Shown here: positions 24,779 through 36,300 of the stretch, piece by piece
Position numbering within the stretch: position 1 is the stretch's first letter
Layout: every line of letters starts with the position of its first letter
Origin: Cricetomys ansorgei
Lineage: Eukaryota; Chordata; Mammalia; Rodentia; Nesomyidae
Direction of reading: 5' to 3'
DNA: 64,000 bases
NCBI GenBank assembly: GCA_026225945.1
Contig: JAMJFZ010001816.1
Span: 1,713,501-1,777,500 of the forward strand
Made by a program: the position numbers and the translations under genes
Notes under the pieces: generated by a model
Databases searched by the model: none
Told to the model about the DNA's origin: nothing
What the model saw: only the letters and a program-made list of their open reading frames with translations

Positions 24779-25171
24779 CGGCCGGTGGTGTGTGGGTCCC
24801 GCTCTAGCACAAAGTTAAGGATGAAGGTGAAAAGGAGGAGGGTTGAGGGACTTGGGTTCTCCCTGGCAAGTACATTGATCAAAGATTGAGAGGGGAATGA
24901 CAGAGAGAAAATGAGCTGAAAGTGCAGGCTGCCGGCTGGACGAGTTGTTGTTGTCACACGGTGCAGAGGGGAGGAGCTCCGGATACTTGAAATACCCTTT
25001 GAAGCCGCGAAAACCTCACTCACTAGTATTAACCCAAATTATCCAACCAGGAACTCAGAGCATAGACTCCGAGAGTGCGAGACGGAGGAGGGGGGGCGTA
25101 TAGGAAAGGAGGAGGGGGGTACGGAGAGAAAGGGAGGGAGGGAAGCCCTAGAAAAGCCAGGGGCCCAAGAG

Positions 25172-25173
<2 letters not shown>

Positions 25174-25233
<60 letters not shown>
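25174..25233. repeat. (GA)30 microsatellite upstream of DACH1
   Basis: Sixty uninterrupted bases of GA on the plus strand (TC on the DACH1 coding strand). It is a mirror-symmetric purine/pyrimidine tract able to form triplex DNA, about 0.73 kb upstream of the ATG. Confidence 0.
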
Positions 25234-25235
<2 letters not shown>

Positions 25236-27479
25236 CTGAGAGAGACTCTTCTCTTGCGCTGTTGCTCATACATTGCATGCCTCCTACTCTGTGGTTTCTG
25301 CGAAGACTTGATGCTCCCCCTCCGCCCCCCAAAAATGGTTCTGAGCAATAGCCTGCCGACTGAAAGGGCAGTGGCTCAGCTGCCAGCTCACCTTCAAGGA
25401 TTTTGCACTCGCGTGTTTGTGCAACGAGTTACAAAAGGAAACTCATCCCATCTCATAAATGTTAAGCAATCATTTTTTTTGAGGAAAATTTACATGTAAG
25501 CAAAGTGTACTATTCTATGTGTCTGCTGGTTTTTCCTATATCAAAGTATTTAGATAAAGAGAGAAATCTCAGGACAGTTTTCAAGTTGCCGGAAGAAAGT
25601 CGCTTAAGAATAATGGGATGCTCTTGTTAGAATTCCTTATTTCCTAGTACACTGGAAATACCATTCTTGTCTTAAGATACGTGGATTAAAGCAACTTCAT
25701 TTTCATCCCCTAAAGACAGGTCAGCAAGGCCTGCTGTACCTAGAAATTTCAAAGAGATGAGGAGCCCTTGATGATTAGAAAGTGAAATACAAAAGCATAC
25801 TGATGTTTCTTACCCAAAACTCTAATTAATTCACCTGTCTTGCACAGTAATCAACAGTCTCTTATCCTTTAGTACCCAAGGCTAGTTGCTAGCATGTTAT
25901 TTAAGTAACACAGTAATTATGGGGCTCCTTTCATATTTGGAAAGTACTGCTATGTTTTGGGGAACATCTTTTTTGGTTTGTCAGTGAGAATGTGTTTGTA
26001 AATAATGAGAACAGAAACTGAGCTTCCAGGCTGACCTGGAAAGACAGAAGGGGTAGTTGTGCTTCTGAGCTATGAGGGGACTCGGGCTTGCTTTTCTTCC
26101 TCCTCTTGTCTTTTCTAACTTGTTGCATGGAAGTATTTATTTGGGGATGTTTGACAAACATATGATTTGATCATAGGTCACATCTGTTTGTTGCTTATAT
26201 CTCTAGGAATCTGCAGTAGTTAGGCTTTGAACCTGTCTACACATGTTCAGAAATTTCATAAGATGGGAAACAAGGAGCTAGCACTTGACAGACTTTAAAA
26301 ATAAACTATTATAGCAGGCTGGGAGTTTTGGGAAATATTATGATGGTGGTTTTGCGTTTTGGGTGTGGAAATTATTACCACTTTTCTCTTTATCATTTTA
26401 AGCCATTGAATTCTTTGAGGTTTAGTATCAAAGAGGCAGGAATCCTCTAAAGAGAAATAGAACACTATTAACTTCTTAGTCTTTTATTCTAAACTGTTTA
26501 GGGCACAATAGTTGCATTAGGAGGCTTCCTTACAGTGTAAGAATTAAAAAATGTATTGCATAGAACTACATAAACTTCTACAAAAATCTATGAAGCTTTC
26601 GCAGCTGTTTGTCTTACTTAATCTGTGTATTTTAACATACTGAGATGAAGTTTATTAATTGTTCATTCATCAAATATATCTATCATTAACTAAAAGTAGG
26701 GATTAGTATATATCACAAACATCAAAATATATTTTAGAAATAAAATCATTTTTTGATATCAAATTACTCTATTAGTGAAATGTAATGCAGAAAGTCTAAA
26801 GTCTATGCAGGGTGGAAAAAACCTAATTTGTTTTTGAATGCCATTGCTAACTTTAGTAAACTCCAGTGTGGTTTTTAAATGTTAAGTTACATAGTGTTTC
26901 AAGCCCAAGTCCTACAAATAGAAAAAGGGGAGTTAAATGCTCAAAGCCTGACCTTACCGTTCTCATTCTTACATTTCCTCAAACTATCACTCATTCAAAA
27001 TCTACCACACTCTGAAGCCACAAACAGGAAGTCAAGTAATGATGCAGACCAAGCCATAATCCCACCCTGCTTCCAGCCAACTTCAAATTTTCTTCTGCAG
27101 AGAAACGTGTGCTCCAAGCACATGCTTTGCTTAGAAAGCCAGGCTAGGGAGCATATTCCTCTACTTATATGGTCCTGCTCCCCTCCCCCACCTCAACTTT
27201 CTAAGCCTCTTCAAGGAACCACCACTTGCTTCTTCAATCGAACAATAGGGTAAGAGGAGTCAAATGTTACAACATAAAATATACAAGGGGAAAAAATTCC
27301 TGAGAAAAAGTCTTTTTTTTAAATTTTTTTCTTTCCTATTTTTGGAGAAATTCTTTGCAGCTCTAAAGGAGGCACACTGAATTTAACAGCACATAGATCA
27401 ACTTAAGAAAGAATTCAAATCCTCAGCCCATTGCATCTTTAGCATTGAGAGCTTTTGTCTTGTTTGTTTATTGTTTTAC

Positions 27480-28150
27480 ATCTCTTGTTATTTAAGATAG
27501 TCTCCATCTCATCTTCCCTAACCTTCATTCAATTTGCATAAGCAAAACTCCAAGTACTGTAACTGATATTAGAAAATTCTCCCTGTGTTTTGTGAAGATG
27601 TATTGTGCTGAAATCAATAAGACTGTTTAAAATTCAAAGACCTGCAAATCGTTCTGTTTGTCCTTTGATAGGGCCTGTGCTGATTAAAATGCTACCAAGA
27701 AAGCTTAATTGCTGCACTAATTAAGAAGTCTTTAATTTCTTTCCTAGGATATCGTTTGAAGCTTAGCTTGTACAGTTCAGGGAAGGTATTTTCTTCCCTC
27801 CTTCTGCCCTCTTCTGGCCCCTCCCCTCTCCTCCCCTCCCCCTCCTTCCCCCACTTGAAGAGACCGGTAAGAATGGGAACTAATAAAAGGAATGGTCTCA
27901 TCATCTATTACTTAACAAAAATCGGCCCAGAGTGAAGAGTTCAGCGCAGTATGAAATGCAGTTTTGAGAAGAGCTGTAAGCTTTGCAGGAGACAGTGAGA
28001 AAATACAGAGTAGCTGTTGCAGCTAAAGTCCCAGTGATTACCTGAATGACAACAGGCACTTTAGCGGATGATGAGGGCATCCTATTTGGTTAAAAGGCTC
28101 AGTGGCGAGTGGGGACACATAAAAACATATTTTCACAACCTGTGGTTTCA
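27480..28150. promoter_or_regulatory. Candidate upstream regulatory stretch (unproven)
   Basis: Unique sequence with an octamer (ATTTGCAT, 27532-27539), closely spaced TAATT/AATTA homeodomain cores near 27705-27745, and a pyrimidine-rich block at 27790-27852. It is about 3-4 kb upstream of the DACH1 ATG. Conservation is not testable here. Confidence 0.
27790..27852 (+). repeat. Pyrimidine-rich CT tract
   Basis: Over 60 bases almost wholly C and T (CCCTCCC and CCTTC words). The minus strand is purine-rich. Confidence 0.
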
Positions 28151-29099
28151 AAAAGGAAGAATAAATGTGTAAAAAAGACGGACTTGTAGTTGGGATTTGG
28201 TAAGTATCATTTTATCTGAGTATAAAAAGATGCATTCTGTGGGGATTTATTTTTGACCCTCTTTACAACTCAGGGAGGCACAGAACTGTGTTACATCTAT
28301 TCGGTTCTTATCTATTGACATGTTGTATTCAGTGATTTCTCAAGTGGGGAAACTGACTAAATGATTTCACAAAGCTTTCTCTGTAATCAATAGTCATTTT
28401 TTAGGTTTATTCATGCTGCATTATAATTCTGGTAAATGACTGCAAAGAAGAAGATTGTAAGAAAGATACAAATATTGACAGATCTAGGATAAGTCAGTTC
28501 TTCATTCTTCAGAGTTTCAATATAGCAACTGGCAGAGTGGTTTTTAAAAATAAAAGAAAATTAATTATTTCTAACAACATAAGAACACATCGAGAAAGTA
28601 AAAGACAATGTATAGCTGAGTATATTCCTTTAATATCTCAAAATGTTCTGGAAATTTGAATATATTGTTCTTTATGGTATTTCTAAATGAAAGGGAAGCA
28701 ATTTAGGCATGTATGAAAAGGTGTACTCTAAAGGGTAACATGAAAGGTTCATTAGAATTTTATCCTTTTAATTTTTTTTTTGCAAGCTCCGTTAGGAGGA
28801 TGTATGTTAGAAATTACAAATGTATGCTATAGATCTATACTGAATTCCTTACAGTGACAGGACAAGGAGAAAACATGCTTAATAGATTCAAAGGCAGATT
28901 TACCATTCTGAGCACGACGTCACTCTAATTATGTTTACTCTAATTGAAAGCAAGGTTTTTTGGAATCTGAAATTACTTTCAGATTTTTTTTTTAAAATAA
29001 TGCAGTGGATCAAATGTTGATCACAAGCATTTCAATCTTTCAAAATGTATTGGAAAATTAAATGAAAAGTAGAGTTTGGTACAAACAATGCCCCAGGGC

Positions 29100-29290
29100 A
29101 AAAAACAACTAACACTAGATTTTCCAGTCCAGCCATAACACAAATCAATTTGAGCACACTTCTATGGCCAGACTGCCAGATTGTTATGACTGCTAATTCA
29201 CTCAATCAAAGAGTGCATTAGCACTCCCGGCACAAACAGCCTTAACAATGGAGTGCGTTTCTCAACAATCCTAGATACACCACAATGGCT
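29100..29290. promoter_or_regulatory. Candidate regulatory stretch with a short palindrome
   Basis: Unique sequence with TGCTAATTC and CAATCAAAG motifs and a perfect 6-bp inverted repeat, GAGTGC ATTA GCACTC, at 29211-29226. Regulatory role is inference only. Confidence 0.
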
Positions 29291-31059
29291 AAGTAAAAAA
29301 AGACCATTTTTACATCTGTATATTTACTAATGGACCTGTTTCCTAAATAGAAATAATAAAAAAATAAAATGATTAAGATAAACTTCAGTCATAGGTTTAT
29401 TAAAGAGCTATCAGGGTTTGGCAAATCTAGAAAGATATCAGGGTACCAGTAGTTCACTGACTTTGTTAAATGTTTCTCAGGAGAGAGTCCAAAATTGATG
29501 TTTGCATTTCAGTAGTAAATCATTGAGGATGGAGAAATTATGCCAAGTAACTCTCTCAAGCCTTTTTAACTCAGACACAGGGCCTCGCCAATCAGCCCAG
29601 AAGATAATCCTTAACTACCTTAAGCACAGACTTCCAAACTTTTACAATTTCAGCCTTTGCCCTCCCCATTTTCATCCCTCTGCCTGCCTTTTGGTGGCTT
29701 TCATGACCCTTGTCTCCTTTCTGTTTTAATTCTCTTCCTCTCCTAAGAACCCGGAATGGGACTCTTATCTGGCTGAGGCATTCTCTAATGAAAAGCAGAG
29801 AGTTGCTGATGAATTACCAGAGGACAAAAGGTGGGAAGATAAACTGGAACGTACCTAACTTGAAGCCCATCAACTTTATAGTACTGGTGTTGATACGTAA
29901 TGATGAAATGGTTAAAATTATTATAAGTAGCACTGACTTTTTTTTTTTTTTACAATAGGGAAATGCAGAGATAGTACATAAGCTTCTTAAGTGAACTTGG
30001 TAATCATCTGCTTGCATTACTGTAGATCCAATTCCAAATGGTTCACTTGGAGAACACTATTCCTTCCTTGCTCCTTTTAAGCCCTTTCTGCTTGCTCAGA
30101 ATAAAGGCCCCGAGAGGCAAAAAATACTTTTCTGGTTATGCAACAGATAATAAGAAATGTCCAAACTCAGGTGAAGCAAGAGATGGTAATGAGAAGAAGA
30201 GTTAATGAAGAAAACAATAAATCATCATGAATTTTTTTTTTCTCAGACTCTAAACTGCATCATTACCAGGGCAGGCAGTCAACTCCTCATGGTGAATCAG
30301 TTACACTTTCCTATAACTACCCTCTCTAGGTGTCCTCCATTCTATCTGTGAAGTGGTAGGAAAGGCTGCCCAGCCAAATAATCCTTAAAGTAGCTACCAC
30401 AGTGAGATCATTGTACAACTGAATGGCAGGAGGAAGCAGAAAAAACAAACAAACAAACAATAATATAGATTCAAATTCATTTCCTTCACTTCCTAAAAAA
30501 ACCATCATCCTGAAAATAATGATAGTCTGGACTATAGTAAGGTCAGAGAGACAGGTGTTTCAATCCTTCCTTTTCCACTAGATATTGGGCAATTAACTGC
30601 ACTTTTCACATGTGTTTTCTAATTGTTAGTCTCCTTTTTCTTTAAGTAAATAAAATCTGACTCAGAGCATGTGAATCACTTAAAACATAAGTAGTTAGGA
30701 ATAATATGAAAAGAGAACATTTTGTCTGTGGTAGTCCAAAGGTATGCTTAACATCGCGGCATAAATTATACTATACTTTTGTCACAGTAGAGATAGAAGA
30801 AATTTACTCGACTATTAAGTTTTCTTGATTCGTTGACTTCTCTTATTGTTTTACTTTATTTTCTTAGCCTGTTTTTTTTTTTTCCCCTTTTGGTATTATT
30901 ATGAAATCAAAGAAGGGGTCATCATCCAACAAATAGCCTATAAAATTGTTTTATTTGAAGTTAGAACTTTCAAGGTTTGCTCGAAAAGAATAAACTGTTT
31001 ATTTATTTATTACTTTTCAGAACAAAGAGATTTTTTTTTAAGTTGAAAGGACAACAATT

Positions 31060-31420
31060 GCTACCTTCTAGAAGCCCGATCTTGTATGTCAAGTTTCAGC
31101 CCAGAGCAAATTTTTACAACAAGTTATAAACCCCTGTAACAGAGGGTTTATTATAATGGAAGTGCTGACACAACCTTAACTATAGCGTTGTAAACGGCTA
31201 TGCTATAATATCCATTAAGCAGAAAGAAAAATAAGCTGGCTGATCAATAATTTATACAAAGAGTACCAACTGCAGACATAATAACTGTAATGTTTGCAAA
31301 GCAATCTCTCTGCTCTCCAGGCTTAACAGTGAACACAAACTAGCAACGTTGTTAATTTCCAACTCCTACAGATAGGAATACAAACAAATTACTTAAAATT
31401 ATATTTTGCTCAACATTTAG
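31060..31420. promoter_or_regulatory. Candidate regulatory stretch (unproven)
   Basis: Repeat-free sequence of moderate complexity, with ATCAATAATTTAT and AACGTTGTTAATT words. It immediately precedes the 143-codon open frame. Confidence 0.
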
Positions 31421-31421
31421 C

Positions 31422-31853
31422 ATGCCTCAATGGGATAAAATAAAATTTAATTATGATGCAACTTGTGCCGGATGCAAGGCTGCTTTGTTTTCCTGCACAT
31501 TTCATTATGAAAGGACGTTCATTTGGAACATCAATTATGGGGAAATAGTACGTTTCAATGAGTTTCCTTCGGTCAGTCAGGTTCATCTAAGAGTTATTCA
31601 GACATGGAAACAGACTGACACTGCTTTACTTCAAAGAAAGTTACAGGGTTTACAGAGTCACAAGCTGAAATACAATACTGCAAGCCTTGATCCAAGTCAA
31701 CTGTCAATAAAAACACACCTTGCCATTAGAGTTCATGGGAAAAAAGTCGTTAGTTTGGAAATGTGGCCATCACTAGTGTCCACTGGGTGTGGGAGTTCTT
31801 TTTCAGGGACATACCTTGTTTTTGTGGGAACATTGTACGACATTTCTATCTAA
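31422..31853 (+). other. Unexplained 143-codon ATG-initiated open frame
   Basis: It runs from an ATG at 31422 to a TAA at 31851-31853, encoding MPQWDKIKFNYDATC onward and ending GTLYDISI. There is a CxxC pair near the N-terminus (residues 15-18), but I recognise no family, signal peptide or membrane segment. It is the longest ATG-started frame outside the GC-rich exon and simple repeats. No splice context, promoter or polyadenylation context supports it. It is most likely chance or an unrecognised old repeat. Confidence 0.
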
Positions 31854-33069
31854 TAAACCTGAACCACAAAATTGAACAGTGTTTTCATTTCTATAATTCT
31901 TATTTTCTTTTGTAGACATGAGGATTTATTTAGTACTTGCTCTTACGGTATCTAAATATGAACATATTATTTTGATAATTTCATTTTTAATGGTGGCTTT
32001 TAAGACAGGAGATGTACCTTTGACAGGAATTGAAGTAGTTAAACGGGAAAGTCCGTGATTCCAAATTGCTCAAGACACACCATGGAAGTTGGAACAGACT
32101 GTCTGTTCCTTAGGTTCACATCCCCATTAGTCGTTTTCTCTGTTCATTTCCTGGCGGTGGAGTTGACAGGTAGTGGGGAAGTGGAGCCCAGTAGAATGAG
32201 AGAGTTTGCTATCAAAGCTGTAAAATGGTGTATTACCCTGTGAGCAACCGAACTTGGAAAGGAACCTGTAATTTATACGAGAAGTGTTTAAGATTGCCTG
32301 CTCACCCAGTGATCCATGCCAGGTCAGTTTCAGTAATGCCAGAAAACAAAAGAAGGTACAGATCACTGGGAAGGAGACACCTTCTTTGCCTTAAGAGCTT
32401 GTGAAGAGAAGCACTAAAATGCCATTTTCTCAAATGAACTGATCATTACAATTTAAAGTCCTGAGGGCTATGGGAGTGAGGAGGAGAGAAAGATTTTTTC
32501 TTTTGATTTAACAGGGCTCTGAAATACTTCTTTTAAGGGGGAGACGTTTTGTTGTGATTGTGCTTCAGCCCTATATTCCAGCAAAGATTATGTCTTTATA
32601 TCCAGGGTGTTCTTTGAATCAACTAAATTTGAGGAAGATGGGTACAATGGCTCTCGAAATTTATTTGGCCATTTTAAACTTAGACATTAATTGCCTTAAA
32701 CATGACCAGTACAAATAATAATAGGACTTTCTACTAATGCCTTTGCCATACTCTGTGAATGTTTTTCTCAGATCAACTCCTCACCCCTCCAGTTTTCCTA
32801 AGAGGAATGTGGGACATTGTCAGAGTGTGAGGTAACATTGGATATCTTGTCTGACCCCTTTGCTTCTAAGTATGCCAGAAGCCCCAACTTTGTCTGAGGG
32901 GTACATGTTTCCCATGCTTGCTTAAACTCATTTTAGTTTTTAGCCATATTTCATCTTTAAATCTAAAAATGAACATTTCCCATATAATTCAAATCTATTA
33001 TTTCCTGATTAGTTCAAAATTCAGCATATCCCCAAGAATTTTACAGACTTTATAGAATGCATTTACTCC

Positions 33070-33150
33070 TTTCATGTGTTCTGAGAATTGAACTCAGTTT
33101 GCCAGGCTTGCAAAGTACCTCTACCCAAGGAGCTAGCCAAGTACCCCTGT
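33070..33150 (-). mobile_element. tRNA-derived rodent SINE fragment (B3/B2-like)
   Basis: On the minus strand it reads GGGTAGAGGTACTTTGCAAGCC and then CTGAGTTCAATTCTCAGAACAC, matching the promoter-B-box part of B2/B3-type SINEs. It is truncated and diverged. Confidence 0.
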
Positions 33151-33239
33151 CTTTGTTGCTTTATCTCTCTGCATTCTAATAATTTTTACATTGTATTCTG
33201 GCAGGGAAAAAAATGATTATCTTACATTTTTTACACTTT

Positions 33240-33345
33240 ACACTGATATGTTTCTCTTCAGGTGGCGTAAGCCAATTGTATTCATTGCAGATATCTAGAA
33301 TAGCGCTAAGAGCCTGCATATTGCTCAATAAATGTCACCTAGGTA
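33240..33345 (+). mobile_element. Possible MIR/L2 3' end
   Basis: The words AGCGCTAAGAGCCTG and GCTCAATAAATGTCACC resemble the conserved 3' end shared by MIR and L2. Weak. Confidence 0.
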
Positions 33346-33349
33346 ATTA

Positions 33350-36300
33350 AAACAGCTTTTTCGATGTGATGTCACCCGTTTCCTTTGCCACCTAATGACA
33401 CAAACTGCTCAATCTTCATATCATGCATGGTTTCATTCAGGCCCGATATGCCAGAAACAAATGCTTCCATTTGATTACCCAGTTCTCTTGTCATCTGCAA
33501 CTAATTTAGGAAAATTCTCAAAGCAAACATCTTGAGATACCACCAAGTCGAGTATCAAAGGTGTGAAAAATTGTCTTAGGCTGGTAAGCAGGGCTTTTGA
33601 GGATTCATGCAGGAAGAGTTGTATTTTCTTAGTCATGAGAAAAGATGGAAGGAGCCTTCTCCAAGAGTGAAAATAAAAGTAAGCCCTGGAGTAGAGTGTC
33701 ACATGAGACAATGAGTACAGGTAGATTTGTGGGTGCAACTTTCCCTCCCAAATGTGAGCACCAAAGGTACATGCAAAGGTTTGTAAAGGTTTCTTTTGTT
33801 TTTGTTTTTGTTGTTTTAAGTCACTCTCATTTTAATGTGCACAGTTATCTGTTACACAAAACACACTCGGCTTGAGTGCTATGTGTTGCTTGCTGGGGAT
33901 GCAAAGATTATAAAGGATTCATCCTGACTGTTCTTTCCTGTACAATATCTGTTGTGTCATTCCTATAACAGGACAGACACTTTGCAGAGGATAGCATAGA
34001 ACATTATCGAATTAAATGACTCCAGACACTGTGCTTCTTTTCCTACAATGACCATGCCATATACCACAAATGTCCACTGATCCTTGCCTTCATGATTAGG
34101 GGCAATCTCTGCAGACAACCTCTCACTAGGTGTGGATCAGATCCATCTTCACACAGTACCCCTGATCTTCTGAAAGAAGAAATTGTCAAGTGGCAGTCTA
34201 GGAGAACGCTCCTTTATTGTCACATCTAGCTGAGTTGTAAGCTAAGAATTGATTTTAAAGTGAAGTAATTACTGATTGTCACTTCCCTTAAATATCTTCA
34301 AAAGAGACCTTTTGTGAGGAAGCAGGGATAAAAAAGTTTCCATCTTTCATTTTACAGTTAAAGATAATGGAACCCTAAAAGACCACATAGCTGGATCTAC
34401 AGTACCACTTTTCTGTGTTTTTCGAGCCTTCAGAGGTCCTCGGTGCCTGCTTAGAGGCAAGCACTCATGAGAGACAAACCAGAATCCAGGGGATGGATGA
34501 TCTCTCCTGCCCCAAAAGAAGACTTTTGAGACTTGAAAAATATCATAAAAGTTTGATGGTGAAAATTGTTTTTCTGAAAGTTTTGTGACTTTCCCGGCGG
34601 CTTCCTTTCCTTAGGATACACCAACACCCCAACCAAAACACCTCGATAAAAGTTACCTGTTGAAGTGCTATGTGGAATTGAGCCTTAAAGGAGCAGTACA
34701 TGGTGTGTACTTTTCTGTAGTTATTCACTATCCCTGATCTAGTTTTCCTTGGGGAGCTATCTAGGCTCTTTCTCCAGTTTTTCATCCTGATTTAAAGGAA
34801 GATCACTTTCTATTTTTCCAGTAGATGATTTAGGGATCACTCGCAGCTATTCCTAATAGAGTAATAGCAAGCCCTCCTGCTGCCCCATTTAAATTGTCTG
34901 AACTGTTTGGCTTTTTCATTTACTCTCTTTTTAGAGGGAAGCTGCAAAATAAAGGGAGACACTGGTGGCCTGTGTCTTCAAAGAAGTCTTGAGCTCTGTG
35001 AATGCAACAAAGTGCTAGAAGCCACAGAGCACCAGGAAATGTCAACAAGGAGGCAGGAACTCATGGACTGGTGCACAGGGGTAGGGTGGGGGTTGTGGTA
35101 GTCTTTCTAGGTACTCTCCCTCTCTAGGAAGCAACCGACTCAGTTGAGTAAGAAAGTGGATCTTTCTCACAGAACCTAAGTTAGCTGGTATTTGAAACAT
35201 GTGGAATAACAGCATTAAGACAAACTGCAACCTGTTTTTGACAGGCTGTTCTTTGTTTTGTTTTCCTATGAGTGGACAAATTAGCTAAAGTTATTTCTAA
35301 AGAAGAAATTAACTCTCCAGTAGTATCTGCTAAGAAATTATAGGTTTATGCTTAATATAGCACTTTTCAAGGGACTTAGAAGCAAACTGGTATTCGTAAC
35401 TAAGATGCCTTTCCACTTATTTGTAGTTTGTGTTAAGTCAAGTAAAGAACAAGTCTATCCCCAATACTGTAGGCCAGTAGTAGAAACTGGAAGTTTAATT
35501 GGTTCTGAGAGCAAAATATTAACTGAAAATATAGAATTAACAATACATAATTGACCAACTTCATTGGAAATATAATATGTATTAGATGGCATGTCTAATA
35601 AACAAGCAGAGAGCATTTTGTTTAAAAATGTAAAGAAGAAAAATTATGTCTTCTCCTTTTTTATACCTTGATACCCAAGAATAACCATTATTAGTATTTT
35701 GGTGTTATTATCCAAAATAGTTTTCTAAAAATTCACTGCCTCTTGGCATTCTTACAAAGCCACATAAACACGAATCTTTAAGGCCAATATACAAAAAAAT
35801 TAATTGTACATAGTAGACTTGTATGTGTTATGATTAGCCTTCACAAAATGCAAACCATTCCAAAATCAACATCAAACTACTGCTCCATTTGAAGCTCTCT
35901 TGATGTGTACAGTGGTTACTTTGTGAACATAAATTTAAGGCAGTATTCTGTATGATATGGTGTTCTTGTTTTCACAGCATGATAATCTTGTATTTTAATA
36001 ATGTGATCTAAAATAAGATACTAAAATTCCACTTAATGATTGATTCAGCTATACAGAAATGGCCTCAAGGAATAGTTTTACATATATGCACAAGCTCCTG
36101 TGCTACTTTTCAGAATTCTTTGACATTTACATAGAATTAGTCTATACTGACTGCATTTTTTGGTGTCTAAAAAACATACTTATTATTCTTATATAAGTAA
36201 CTCTGTCTAAAAGCACTTACTAACCCTAACAACACAGCAGAGATTGGTTATGTCAACCCTGTACTTTATTATTGGCCTTTGTTTTCCAATACAATGCTTT

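Larger units (their letters stand above)
22950..25100. promoter_or_regulatory. CpG island spanning DACH1 exon 1
   Basis: CpG dinucleotides and GC content rise sharply here compared with the AT-rich flanks, for example at 23350-23620 and 24060-24330. Boundaries are by eye. The island covers the first part of intron 1, all of exon 1 and the 5' leader. Confidence 0.
24441..25260 (-). promoter_or_regulatory. DACH1: DACH1 5' leader and core promoter region (TSS not located)
   Basis: This is the GC- and purine/pyrimidine-rich sequence immediately upstream of the DACH1 ATG. No clear TATA box at a fixed position is seen, as expected for a CpG-island promoter of a developmental regulator. It contains G-rich tracts, a TCF/LEF-type ATCAAAG at 24878-24884 and a 60-bp GA repeat. 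The frame of the main ATG stays open for 121 codons upstream, to a TAG at 24804-24806, with no in-frame ATG. The transcription start cannot be placed from sequence alone. Confidence 0.
25260..33065. other. Upstream flank almost free of transposons
   Basis: About 7.8 kb upstream of DACH1 with no confident SINE, LINE or LTR. Weak MIR-like patches around 30310-30350 and 30560-30660 are not called. It includes the candidate regulatory stretches at 27480-28150, 29100-29290 and 31060-31420. No gene is supported. Confidence 0.

Noticed and set aside
24097..25023. 308-codon minus-strand frame overlapping the DACH1 start
   Set aside because: It begins at GTG, is out of frame with DACH1, and is open because of C/T-rich and GGC-rich composition. 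It shows no domain.
26879..27253. 124-codon plus-strand ATG frame
   Set aside because: No domain, splice or promoter context; composition like the surrounding noncoding flank.
30560..30660. Possible MIR (TTGGGCAATTAACTGCAC)
   Set aside because: Resembles the MIR middle but too short and diverged.
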